NCBI RefSeq assembly: GCF_042100115.1
Contig: NC_091274.1
Coordinates: forward strand, 1,240,001-1,304,000
DNA from: Alternaria dauci
Taxonomy: Eukaryota; Ascomycota; Dothideomycetes; Pleosporales; Pleosporaceae
Length of the DNA stretch: 64,000 bases
Reading direction: 5' to 3'
Shown: positions 1-9,002 of the stretch, piece by piece
Layout: every line of letters starts with the position of its first letter
How positions within the stretch are numbered: the first letter of the stretch is position 1
Notes under the pieces: generated by a model
What the model was told of the DNA's origin: nothing
The model's input: only the letters and a program-made list of their open reading frames with translations
Databases searched by the model: none
Translations under genes and position numbers: made by a program

Positions 1-227
1 CGTCAGTCTGTCTGGGAGTGACACCTAACACACCACATACTGGATGTCGCCCGGAAGTCGTACTAGCGGACATATTGTTGGCGAGAAGCTGCTCAGTCAG
101 AATGTCACAACATGTCGGCAAAATCATATGCTGTTGGTGATGCGATTGGTTGTATTGATGTGATGCATATCTGTCTTCCAGCACGACGAAGCCTTTGCTC
201 GACGTAGTCCTTATTTGGACACCATAC

Positions 228-779
228 TCAATGGCTCCTGTCCTCATACCAGTCCTTCTTACCGTTATCCTTGCTGAACACTCTTTTGAAACCTTTGGAC
301 ACAGCATCAGTGACACTAAAGTCGTTGAACAGCCATTGGTTGCTATGGCGGCCATAGTACTTGAACTCCTTTGGCTCTTCGCTTTCTGCACTCTTGCCGC
401 TTGCAACACTGCTCTGAGTGTCTCTGCGGCTGCGCTTGTGGACACGCGGTTTGCTGAACTCGCCTGGTGCGACGCCAACACTTTCAGCATGTGTCTTGAA
501 GCTGGGTTCGGCGCGCATGACGTGGAGGCCAGAGTATTGGGAGTACTGGGAGTCATTGGTGCCTGTCGTGGACATTGTTGCTGATTTGGTGAAACGGGGC
601 ATAACGCCGCTGTTGATGGAGGCGGATCGGGGACATCTCTGGGACAGAATTGGGTCGGTGGAGGTTTCTTCATTTCCTTTAGCGGGCTCGTTGTTGGTGA
701 TGTTGGACTGGTGTTCGAACGAAACAAGCCTTGAGGTCAAGTCTTGAGCGTCGATGCGTTGGGTCTTGTAGTCAGTCAT
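228..779 (-). CDS. Conserved hypothetical small protein
   Basis: Single-exon gene of 183 residues starting at the ATG whose complement lies at 777-779. I do not recognise a named family. The first two thirds are polar and Ser/Thr-rich, as in a disordered region. The C-terminal part (about residues 140-175) is compact and aromatic, with the motif YYGRHSNQWLFNDFSVTDAV followed by a basic segment. From memory, similar aromatic GRHxNxWLF motifs close many small fungal hypothetical proteins, but that cannot be checked here. No signal peptide or membrane segment is visible. The overlapping plus-strand frames at 195-584 and 418-747 look like shadows. Function unknown; the call as a real gene rests on the conserved-looking motif and uninterrupted frame. 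Confidence 0.6.
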   Translation of the reverse strand: MTDYKTQRIDAQDLTSRLVSFEHQSNITNNEPAKGNEETSTDPILSQRCPRSASINSGVMPRFTKSATMSTTGTNDSQYSQYSGLHVMRAEPSFKTHAESVGVAPGEFSKPRVHKRSRRDTQSSVASGKSAESEEPKEFKYYGRHSNQWLFNDFSVTDAVSKGFKRVFSKDNGKKDWYEDRSH

Positions 780-2068
780 CGGCAGTATGGTCGGAGACTG
801 AGTAGAAAAGGTGATGACCTTGGGGCCTGATTGATTGTGGAGTGTATTTGGTAGTCTTGGACCACGTTTGGCTCTGGTGTTGAGGTAGTAGATGCTGAGC
901 TAATGCTTGTAAGTGATAGTAGCATCGAATGTGGCAGTGCAAACTAGGGGGAGTAATGAGGTATATATGCTTTCTCTTGTATCCTTGCCAAGACCAATAC
1001 GCTCACCATAAAATGCAGTCAAGACTTATTTCCGCCTCTAGGCTTCTTGGGTGGAGTCACTGGTCCAGCATGAGAGAAGTCGGTTCGGGACAAACGCTTC
1101 TTTTGACCCAACCGTGAGCCGCATCGAACCTTGCTAACCCACTTTACCCTGCAATTACTCTCAGTTCTGTTCGGCTGAACACTATCGTACGTCAGATACG
1201 AGAACACCTGACCTCTAACCCTTGGTAGCAAGTGTCAGCCTTACCCGGCTATCGGCAACCGCCACGCAATCCTAGAGGGTAGTCGTAAGGACCGTGCAAC
1301 AGCCACAGCAAGCCACATCCAATCCGCGCTCTAGAGCAACTTTCAAATGCAAGGCCATGAATGCATACTACTGCAGTTATGACATCGCTATCGGTTTTCA
1401 CGGCTAGGCGGGTACGTCTCGTGACTCCGATCCTTCCGGTTGAGGGCTAGCTGTGGCTTGTGAAGATTTTTAGGTTGCCCTCGAAGGGTTGAGGCGCACG
1501 AGTCAGTAAAGCCACAAACGGGTGTATTGAAGAGGTATGGAAGTGGCCATAGGGTAGGTTGAGAAGCTCGGCAGCCTGATGAGGGTTGATGTGATTGCCG
1601 GTGTCGGAATTCGTAATCGAAAGTGTAGCATATGACGGATGTCAACAGCCGACAGGGCAGAGCACTGATCTGCCTTGGGCAGGAGTCTATGCCCGATAAA
1701 AATCCCATGCAGTACAAGACAAACTCTGAACAAATATCGATGACTTGCCCTGCGTCATGTTTAATACCAGCGTGAAAATGCATGGAGAGATGATAAGAAT
1801 AGGATCTATACGGACAAATAATCTTGGAGGACATGAAACGCTGAGGGTCTTCAAAATGTTAGACCAGCAAGAGAAGGCTATTGCAGCACGAAAGCATAGA
1901 CACTGCTCTGATGTCTGGAACCCAATAGAGTTTAGACCGGGATTCCCCTACAGTGTCACAAAGTCCATGTTGCCTAGCAAGAAGAACGCCATACGCCGCA
2001 TCATCATAATGGGTATATCGATATCAAAAACACCTGTCAGCGCCACACATTGAAAGCTCACACCCCCA
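780..2068. other. Intergenic, no supported gene
   Basis: About 1.3 kb between the starts/ends of two minus-strand genes. It holds only short overlapping frames on both strands (for example 1388-1834 minus and 1745-2053 plus) without recognisable motifs. It should contain the promoter of the 228-779 gene and the terminator of the CHL4-like gene; no specific element stands out. Confidence 0.5.
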
Positions 2069-3580
2069 CTACACACCAGGGACATCATCCTTGCTGCGAA
2101 TGCGCCCGTTTTTGACCGAGCTTATGGTGACGCCAGCTTCACCAGTCATCCAGCCCGGCATCTTCTCACCGTCTATAATACCTTCTTCTACCAACTGCCT
2201 GATACCAGCGAATACATGCGTCCCTTGGAATGTGACACGTACGTTCGGTACCCAGCCCTCTTCATTTTGTATTTCCTCGAGATCTTTAGCGGTTCTGTCG
2301 AGAAGAGAAGGGCGGCCGCGTCGTGTACGGTTGCTAGTTTGAGCATCAGGGTTCGATGTGTCGTCGTCTAGTTGCGTCGGAATACTGCCATTGGATGGTG
2401 ATGGAAACGGGTCATCGATGCGAACTTCGAATCGCTCCAGGCCTTGACCATCGTCGGGCTGTGCTGAGGTACCGAACCGGCCGGCAGCTACCTCTTTCCT
2501 GCGCTTGGCATCCGAAGACTGTTTGTCGTCCAGTGGTCGCTTGGGTCGACCTGGTCTCGCTTTGGTACCACCATTGGTGTTGCTCTTTTCGCCTATTGTC
2601 TTGTCTTGCCCTTCACACTTTTGTGTGGTGATGAAGTCTAGTGCATTCTGACTAAAACTATGATCCTGAAAGATGCTCCAACCACCTGCTGCAGCATTGC
2701 TCTTTCCGGGTCCGCGGTAAGTCAGGAGGGCATCGAGTGACTTGGTGGTGAAGTTTGTACTTGTTAGCTGGTAACGCGCAGAAGGTCTCGAGAAGGCTTT
2801 CGGTATAGCTTGCTGCACGATATCCCTGAGGTGTCTTCCTTCGTCTCCCACGACCTGGCCGGTAAGCGTTGCTAGCGATGAGTATACAAAAGGCGAACCG
2901 TTCGGCCATACAAAGAAGACGGCTTTTGCGCTATCCGTGCTGCTGGGCTCGATGATCAACGATGCTTCGGTACTGTACGGCGAATCGTGGATGTAGACTC
3001 GTAATATAGTCATGGGCGATGTCTTTATCCGTGTAATCAGGTAATGCGCCTTTATAAGCGGCGTCAGTTCTCTTGCAAGATTTGACATGAAGGTTTGCGC
3101 TTGGAATCGTGGTAGGTGGTCTGAATCGTTTGTGACTTCCATGTCCGTCACTGGTGATCGCGCATTCGGTATCTTTGTGAGACGCTTCGCCGTCCAGCGC
3201 AAGGCGTTTGGATGATCGAGTAGGTACTGTATCTCTGCCGTTGCCAGCTGGTACATGGATATGCCGTGTCTCCAATCTCCCTCGAGTATGCGGTCAAGCA
3301 CCTCCCTCCTGCCACCTTTGCGCGCGGCCAGCTGCTTGTACGTCTCCTGAAGCACTTCATGACTTTGCGCCGGCTCGTATATCTCCTCCCCGTCCTCTTC
3401 TATGCGATCACCGAGCAGGTACGGCTTGCAAAAATCGCGATTTTTCTTGCTGAGCCACTGCAGCGCAAGCGATACGAGCGATTGGCGAGAGAGCTTTGTA
3501 AAGGTGCGCTGGACCTCGCGGTGGTTGGTTGGCAACCGGTGAGAGTGCGGAATATTCTTACAGTCGGGGGCGGTCGCCAT
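2069..3580 (-). CDS. CHL4: Kinetochore protein Chl4 / CENP-N family
   Basis: Single-exon gene of 503 residues. The ATG complement is at 3578-3580; the frame opens one codon earlier at a GTG that is not used as a start. The N-terminus carries the family pattern: SRQSLVSLALQWL, then a WRHGISMYQLATAEIQYLLDH segment with LDHPNALRW following, as in Chl4 (budding yeast), Mis15 (fission yeast) and CENP-N. These proteins sit in the constitutive centromere-associated network and bind CENP-A nucleosomes together with the Iml3/CENP-L partner. A polar, basic linker (about residues 330-420) separates the N-terminal domain from a C-terminal segment with VTFQGTHVFAGIRQLVEEG, which matches the dimerisation end of the family. 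A GTCACGTG element lies 111 bp upstream. Confidence 0.85.
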   Translation of the reverse strand: MATAPDCKNIPHSHRLPTNHREVQRTFTKLSRQSLVSLALQWLSKKNRDFCKPYLLGDRIEEDGEEIYEPAQSHEVLQETYKQLAARKGGRREVLDRILEGDWRHGISMYQLATAEIQYLLDHPNALRWTAKRLTKIPNARSPVTDMEVTNDSDHLPRFQAQTFMSNLARELTPLIKAHYLITRIKTSPMTILRVYIHDSPYSTEASLIIEPSSTDSAKAVFFVWPNGSPFVYSSLATLTGQVVGDEGRHLRDIVQQAIPKAFSRPSARYQLTSTNFTTKSLDALLTYRGPGKSNAAAGGWSIFQDHSFSQNALDFITTQKCEGQDKTIGEKSNTNGGTKARPGRPKRPLDDKQSSDAKRRKEVAAGRFGTSAQPDDGQGLERFEVRIDDPFPSPSNGSIPTQLDDDTSNPDAQTSNRTRRGRPSLLDRTAKDLEEIQNEEGWVPNVRVTFQGTHVFAGIRQLVEEGIIDGEKMPGWMTGEAGVTISSVKNGRIRSKDDVPGV

Positions 3581-3690
3581 CACGTCGGTGCGCTTTGCGT
3601 CTACATGGAGGGGCCGTTGGTTGTTGTTGTTGATTGGAAGCTGTTATCGATAGTGGAAGTCGCGACGCGTCGAGGAGGAACAGGACCCAC

Positions 3691-3698
3691 CACGTGAC
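3691..3698 (-). promoter_or_regulatory. CDEI-like E-box before CHL4
   Basis: CACGTGAC on plus reads GTCACGTG on the strand of the kinetochore gene, 111 bp upstream of its start. This equals the yeast CDEI consensus RTCACRTG bound by the bHLH factor Cbf1. Binding in this organism is inference. Confidence 0.35.
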
Positions 3699-3842
3699 TC
3701 GGCCCACCCCGTTGTGCTTGGGTGTAGATGATGCATCGCTCCCAGAGCCCTTCACATCTAACGTGTGCGGTCTGGACGAGTCTTGAGACCCTTGCAGAGC
3801 CGTTTTGGAATGCGTTGCAGTTTATTCTGTCTGGCTCATAGC

Positions 3843-3852
3843 TACCTAGGTA
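3843..3852. repeat. Palindrome TACCTAGGTA, copy 1
   Basis: Perfect 10-bp palindrome in intergenic DNA; identical copies occur at 45740-45749 and 63480-63489. Confidence 0.5.
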
Positions 3853-4738
3853 CACGGTAGTCTTGCTGCACTCCGTCATTGATGACCACCAGGTATTACC
3901 AATTTCCATGCACCCACAGCTCTCCCTTAGAGGAAGCCCATAGAGGCACCTATTGCCTCTGGATGCTATTCTGATGGGACTTGCAGGTACATTCGCTGGC
4001 TAGGAATGTGATACAATTCTTGCCAGGACACTGATTATGTTTTTTCGTTGCCGAAGATGGCATAATATCCCGCGTGCAAAGTGCCGCTTCTTGGACGCAA
4101 GGTCCGCTTGGGTGTCCGGTCCAGTCTCGGACAAAAACACGCAAACATGATTCGTCGTCGGCAACATGTACGTCTTGATTACAAACAATGAATGCTCAGG
4201 TGCCGTGGGAACGACACAACTGGCTGACTGTAAGACTCTGTGAGACTACAGTCATGCTGAGTTTCTTTGAGTTGGCAATTCAAAAGAAATAGACAGTAGT
4301 TCACAGCACTCTCTCAACTCGAAACTGCGGACTGGGAGAGCGAAAGCTGGAGCCGTTTGCGACTACTCGGACCACGCGTGGGGTGAGGCTCGGCGTAAAT
4401 GCGGCCCTGGGGTTTGTGGTCGCTAATAACTCTAGTCACCGACCGCGGGGCTTCCGTTGATCGAGAACACCTGGCGCACTTTGACGTTCATCCACGTCAC
4501 GACGCTCGCACACATTGCTCTTGCTTTTTGCACCCTCTTCAACGGCTTGTGCAACTGAACGTATACACCAAACGAGCGAACGCTTCGAGACGTCAAGCCA
4601 GGCTCCAGCGGCGCAAAAATCAGCATCGGACTCGCAACCGCCATTGGATCGGGCCTGAGTGGAGCACCATCTCCCCCAATTCCTCAACGACTTCCCGCGA
4701 TCCTCCTGCCACATCGTCTGGATAGCAAACATACGCCC

Positions 4739-5927
4739 ATGTCCGCCTACAAAGGCCAGCGAGGGCCCAACGTGTCCCAGTACATTGCGAACCTCAACCA
4801 GCTGTCGCCACAGCAGGATCTGCTCGCCGATCCAGCGCCCACCGACGACTTCTCCGACTTCCTGAACGGAGACTTCTTCGACGCGGACAACGCCCGCAAC
4901 GCCAGCGTCGACTTCGCTTCTGCCAGTGACTTTGGTCTTCATTTTGATAGCGAGCAAACACAGCCGCTCAAGGCCGACGGCGAGTTTCCGCGCAATTCGG
5001 GTACCAGCGCCGGTGCGAACATGGATTTCAATCTGAATGGTAAGCGCGTTTCCATGTTCAAGAGTGTTCTGTTCTTCAGTCAACCTGGTTGTTATCCATC
5101 GAGACTCGTCTGTTTCAATAGCCGCATGGTTCGCATTACTCCATCCAATAACAGGCTGTTAAGGCGCATGCAAACCCCGCCCTGTGTGTTGCATGCACCC
5201 TCACCCCACACCTTGTACAACAGCCACTCACAAGGCGGCCTATATATGCAGCCATGCATGACTGCAAGCACGTAACTGCTTGTTGCGCTCAGCAAAGAAG
5301 ACGACGCACTCGCATCGCCACTCGAGCACATCATTGTCTAGAGTAGCCATGACTGACTTTGATCTGCTAGTAGGCGACTTCCCATTCACCGACTTCAACA
5401 ACTTCGGTACAACACCAGCATTTGACCCGGCCCTGCCCCTGGCACACTCTCAGCCTGCTCACTTTCCGCTCGCGCCCAACTACGCCTCACCTGCCTCTTC
5501 ATTATCTCCTGTTGCCCAAGGCTTTGACCAGTCTTCGAAGAAGCGCAAGCTCGACCATGTCGCTCCCGTCATGCCACAGTCTCTGGATGAGAACGCCCGC
5601 GTAGCCGCAGAAGAGGACAAGCGTCGCCGTAACACAGCCGCAAGCGCCCGCTTCCGCATCAAAAAGAAGCAGCGCGAGCAAGCTCTCGAGCAGTCCCAGA
5701 AGGAAGCGCAAGAGAAGGTTGCCAAACTAGAGGCTACCATCCAGCAACTGCAGACGGAGAATGCATGGCTCAAGGGACTCATCACGGAAAAGAATGGCGG
5801 CAAGAGCACGACAGACGAACTCAAGGCACTCATCAACAAGCGGCAGCAAGCCACAAGTGGACGGAGTATTGGTACGCACACGGATGGCGTAGGCACTTCG
5901 GTTGAGAGCCCAAAGGCGGATGCCTAA
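4739..5927 (+). CDS. metR: bZIP sulfur regulator, MetR/Cys-3 type
   Basis: Two exons predicted, 4739-5039 and 5374-5927, giving 284 residues. The N-terminus (MSAYKGQRGPNVSQYIANLN) has the start typical of MetR. The junction is placed so that the protein reads DFNLNG then DFPFTDFNNFG; acceptors at 5292, 5343 or 5346 also keep the frame and would lengthen the product. The C-terminal bZIP has the basic region RRRNTAASARFRIKKKQREQ (about residues 180-200) followed by a leucine zipper. MetR (Aspergillus) and Cys-3 (Neurospora) activate sulfate uptake and sulfur-assimilation genes in the nucleus when sulfur is short. The intron of about 334 nt is unusually long for this window, and an internal ATG at 5349 lies just before the second exon. 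The family is clear; the exact exon join is less certain. Confidence 0.85.
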
Positions 5928-6602
5928 GACAAGTCCTTTGCTTCTTGTGTCCCTTGTCCTCTTTATCTTTGTAGTTCTCAGATGAGACGGACAATCTTTA
6001 CTTTTGCGTACTGAGCCCATGTTCTGCTGCGCTGCTTCCACGGTCGGTCGGGTGGGGGATGGAGGATATGCCATGTGACTAGGGATAGTACGCGATCATG
6101 TCCATATGGACGAGCAGATGATTAAATAGCCGATACCACTTTCATCCCATACCTTGCCAGGTGTTCCGACACAAACGAAGAAGCTTGTCTTTTCTGGTTT
6201 GTACCAAACATTGCTTCTACAAGTCTTCTCTCTGTTTTACATGGATGTGCTCACAAGGAAAACATGATGTAGTGTCGAGGGTATGTCAGGAGATGATGCG
6301 TGAAGTAGTAGGTTTCAATGTTGTAGGTATCAATTTCGCCATGCCGACGGGAAGAAGCGCAAGACTATGCACACACACAGTGGTTTCAACGCCGTACCCA
6401 GGAAGAGAAGCCCAGGGATTCCCAATCATAAAACACTCTCAGCTTTCTTGTCGACCCTCAGCCTCAGCAAGCCACTCATGTAGCTTTCGCTAGCCCCTTG
6501 ATGCTGGCCAGTCTGCGTCCTGCCCACCTTGTTCGATCCTCTGGATGGAAGATGACATGGCTCACACCTGGGACCATCAACGCCCTTGGCATTACTATCC
6601 TT
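5928..6602. other. Convergent 3' region, no gene seen
   Basis: 675 bp between the 3' ends of the bZIP gene (plus) and the dynein light chain gene (minus). The frame at 6161-6493 has no recognisable motif. Expected to hold the two 3' untranslated regions. Confidence 0.5.
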
Positions 6603-7203
6603 CTAGATAGCAATCCAGGTGATGGTAATGACAATGTCCATGCCCTTCTTCTCGGCAGCCTCCCACTTGTAGCTGTATGTGCCGTCCTTCTCGTTGTTCC
6701 AGAAGGCGCCAACAGCGCTGTGCATGCCGCGGCGGCCGTGCTTGTCGGGTTCCGCGGGAGAGCCAATGTGTTGGATGACGGTGCTGTTGGCGATGTACTT
6801 GTAGGCAGGCTGCGCGGGAGCTTCAGGGGTGGCGGTCTCGGATGAGGGGGTAGTCTTGCTGATGAGCGTCTTGAGTATGTATTGCTAGGGCACATGTCAG
6901 TAGACGATGGAGGCGGTTGGACATTGCGTGCATGGTTGCGCAAGCTAGTCCGACCAAAAACTTACAATGATCTCGCTGTTCCAGTCGCCAACCTTTGAGT
7001 GGTCGTATGATTCAGCGGCGCCGATAGCTTGCTCGCAGGCCTGTGCAGTTTCGTTAGCTCATGCAGCCTCATCCAAGACGCATGCAGGGCAGCGTACCTG
7101 CTGAGCAATGTGCTCCAGTTCGGAGGTGGGAAGCGGTGACGCGGACTGTCTCTCTGTCAGTATGCAACAGCTTCTGCTTGCCGAGCAAGACGCTTACTGC
7201 CAT
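6603..7203 (-). CDS. Tctex-type dynein light chain
   Basis: Four exons rebuilt by hand: 7198-7203 (ATG GCA only), 7098-7145, 6966-7040 and 6603-6884, giving 136 residues. No single open frame covers it, so it is easily missed. The protein reads ACEQAIGAAESYDHSKVGDW, then ILKTLISKTTPS, then YKYIANSTVIQHIG, and ends with the family signature GMHSAVGAFWNNEKDGTYSY and a terminal VITITWIAI. Tctex-1/DYNLT light chains dimerise and bind the dynein intermediate chain and cargo on cytoplasmic dynein. A linker of about 20 residues rich in Ser, Thr, Pro and Ala (residues 56-75) is longer than in animal homologs. All four donors and acceptors are GT/AG. The first exon carries only two codons, so the start is the least certain part. 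Divergent from VTC1. Confidence 0.85.
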
Positions 7204-7713
7204 GGTGTTGACTGTGCGGTATAGTGATGTTGTGAAATGTCGGGTTTGGGCGTCTATCGATGTCTCAAGCAGTAATGCAGTGTGATGGGACGTAAATGTC
7301 GTGTTTACTCCCAACGCTCAGTGTTTGGACAAAGCTAGCGTCGGCGGCCGGACTTGGATAGACGTGGCAGGTGCGCCCTGCGCGCAGGGACCGGGCCATC
7401 CCCGCATGCAGCCTCGCCGGCAGCCAATCAGGGCTGCGTGCGCTGCACTGTCACGTGGGCAACATGATAGGCCAAGAGAAGTCGCGAACTTGCATGGGTT
7501 TCCCATCGCGACCCGCATCAACGAGAGCTTTGACGGCATTGCAGTGCAGACTTCCTTTCCTCGCCGTGCTCCTGCCACGACCTTCTCCCTCTGAAGCTGC
7601 ACCGCATCCAGCCTTGGCTTCCTCGGCACCACTCAATCCACCGATACCCAACGTCAAGCGAACCTCCGGAAAGCTCGCGTCGCAACATCAGTGGGGCCAT
7701 CACCACCATCGTC
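7204..7713. other. Divergent promoter dynein light chain / VTC1
   Basis: 510 bp between two divergent starts. It contains a CCAAT box at 7424-7428 and a CACGTGGG element at 7452-7459. Overlapping frames at 7301-7657 on both strands show no motifs and are treated as chance. Confidence 0.6.
7452..7459 (+). promoter_or_regulatory. CACGTGGG (Pho4/NUC-1-type) element before VTC1
   Basis: CACGTGGG lies 255 bp before the VTC1 ATG. In yeast this is a high-affinity Pho4 site and VTC genes belong to the PHO regulon; the Neurospora counterpart NUC-1 also recognises CACGTG. With the flanking bases it equally reads GTCACGTG, a Cbf1-type site. Use in this fungus is inference. Confidence 0.45.
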
Positions 7714-8172
7714 ATGTCTACCCAACCGCTCCTCCAAACCGCTCCCGGTTCGTCGCGTCCTGTGGCTCCAAACACACAAAAAAGAAAAGCCTACTAACGC
7801 TCGCCTCTAGGCAAGCGCATTGCTCTCCCCACGCGCGTCGAGCCCAAAGTCTTCTTCGCAAACGAGCGCACCTTCCTCTCGTGGCTCAACTTCACCGTCA
7901 TCCTCGGCGGCCTCGCCATCGGCCTGCTCAACTTCGGCGACGGTGTTGGCAAGATCTCCGCCGGCCTCTTCACTCTCGTGGCCATGATGGCCATGATTTA
8001 CGCCCTGTTCACCTTCCACTGGCGCGCGAGAAGCATAAGGCTACGGGGCCAGGGCGGCTTCGACGACCGACTGGGTCCTACCATCCTGACAATTGCCCTC
8101 TTTGCAGCCGTCGTTGTCAACTTCGTGCTGAGGTTGACAATGGGTGGTGAGCAACACCACGGCAAGAACTAG
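7714..8172 (+). CDS. VTC1: Vacuolar transporter chaperone subunit Vtc1
   Basis: Two exons, 7714-7747 and 7811-8172, giving 131 residues (yeast Vtc1 has 129). The start [12 protein letters not shown] joins [20 protein letters not shown], the conserved cytosolic segment that leads into three transmembrane helices: about residues 35-55 ([19 protein letters not shown]), 62-82 and 98-120. Vtc1 is the small membrane subunit of the VTC complex, which makes polyphosphate from ATP and moves it into the vacuole. The SPX and catalytic domains are on other subunits not present here. The donor GTTCGT is unusual, but the branch site CTAAC and the acceptor CTCTAG are good and the joined sequence fits the family exactly. 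A Pho4-type element lies upstream. Confidence 0.92.
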
Positions 8173-9002
8173 GAGAGATACCAGCATGCAAGGTGCGCGC
8201 ATTAGCTGCCATTACCTGACAGTTTGTGTGCGTAGTGACTTGGACACCTACCGCTCGGCCGAATATGATGGAGGGCCGTAAAAAGAGGCAATTTCTGACC
8301 GTCAAAACATACTTGGGGAAGCAGAATTGGTAAAGATGACATATTAGGATGAGTTGCAAGGGCGTTTTGTTATTAAGGTGAACATGGTCATGTTTTCAAG
8401 AGTTCTGTACAATTACACAATGACATGGATGTCGAATTGAGCTGCCCGTTATGCCGCTTCTTTGGTTCTACCTTGCTCGGTGTTGCGGCCACCCACTCAT
8501 CCTCTGCATGATATCTTCATCGTATAGATTGCCCAAATCTAGAGAGGAAGACTTGAGTCGCGATGATGTGTACTAGCCAACGGTTTGCTGAGCTGATCTA
8601 GTAACGAGTAACATCTGATATCGATGAACGATCTCAGTTATAACCAGCAGAATGCTTTAGGATCAAACAAGGCAAAACTTTCTCAGTCCACCCTATCCAC
8701 TATTCGGCCATCCCCAAAAAAAGATTAGACGAGACAAAAGTTCCCCAAGCTGCTAAACAGAAGTAAAATTATCTGGAGTGGCTAATACCTCGAACAAAAT
8801 CACCCAATTCGGCGAATCTCTTGGAAATGCTGATTGCTTCTATCTGATCTTTTGGGGGTGGACCAAATAGTGGATACAGTAGACCGAAAATGTTTTCCCT
8901 TGAACAACGTTAGATTGATTCCTTGGAGACACATCTTCGGAGGACCAAGATTGCTACTAGAGCTCACAATTCCACAACCTTCATATGGTCCCAGTTCCAG
9001 CT
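8173..9002. other. Convergent 3' region VTC1 / ALG10, no gene seen
   Basis: 830 bp between two 3' ends. Only short frames without motifs; somewhat A/T-rich toward 8600-8800. Expected to contain both 3' untranslated regions. Confidence 0.5.

Larger units (their letters stand above)
3581..4738. other. Divergent promoter region CHL4 / bZIP regulator
   Basis: About 1.2 kb between two divergent starts. It contains CACGTGAC at 3691-3698, one copy of the palindrome TACCTAGGTA at 3843-3852, and a C/T-rich stretch in the last few hundred bases before the bZIP start, as is common for fungal leaders. No gene supported. Confidence 0.5.

Noticed and set aside
195..747. Plus-strand frames over the first gene
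   Set aside because: They run antisense to the 183-residue frame, lack motifs and show biased composition typical of shadow frames.
6476..6943. Minus-strand 155-residue frame and plus-strand 115-residue frame
   Set aside because: They overlap the spliced dynein light chain exons in other frames; the true product appears only after joining four exons.
7371..8150. 259-residue plus-strand frame
   Set aside because: It reads through the VTC1 promoter, intron and exon in the wrong frame; its Pro/Arg/His-rich composition is an artefact.
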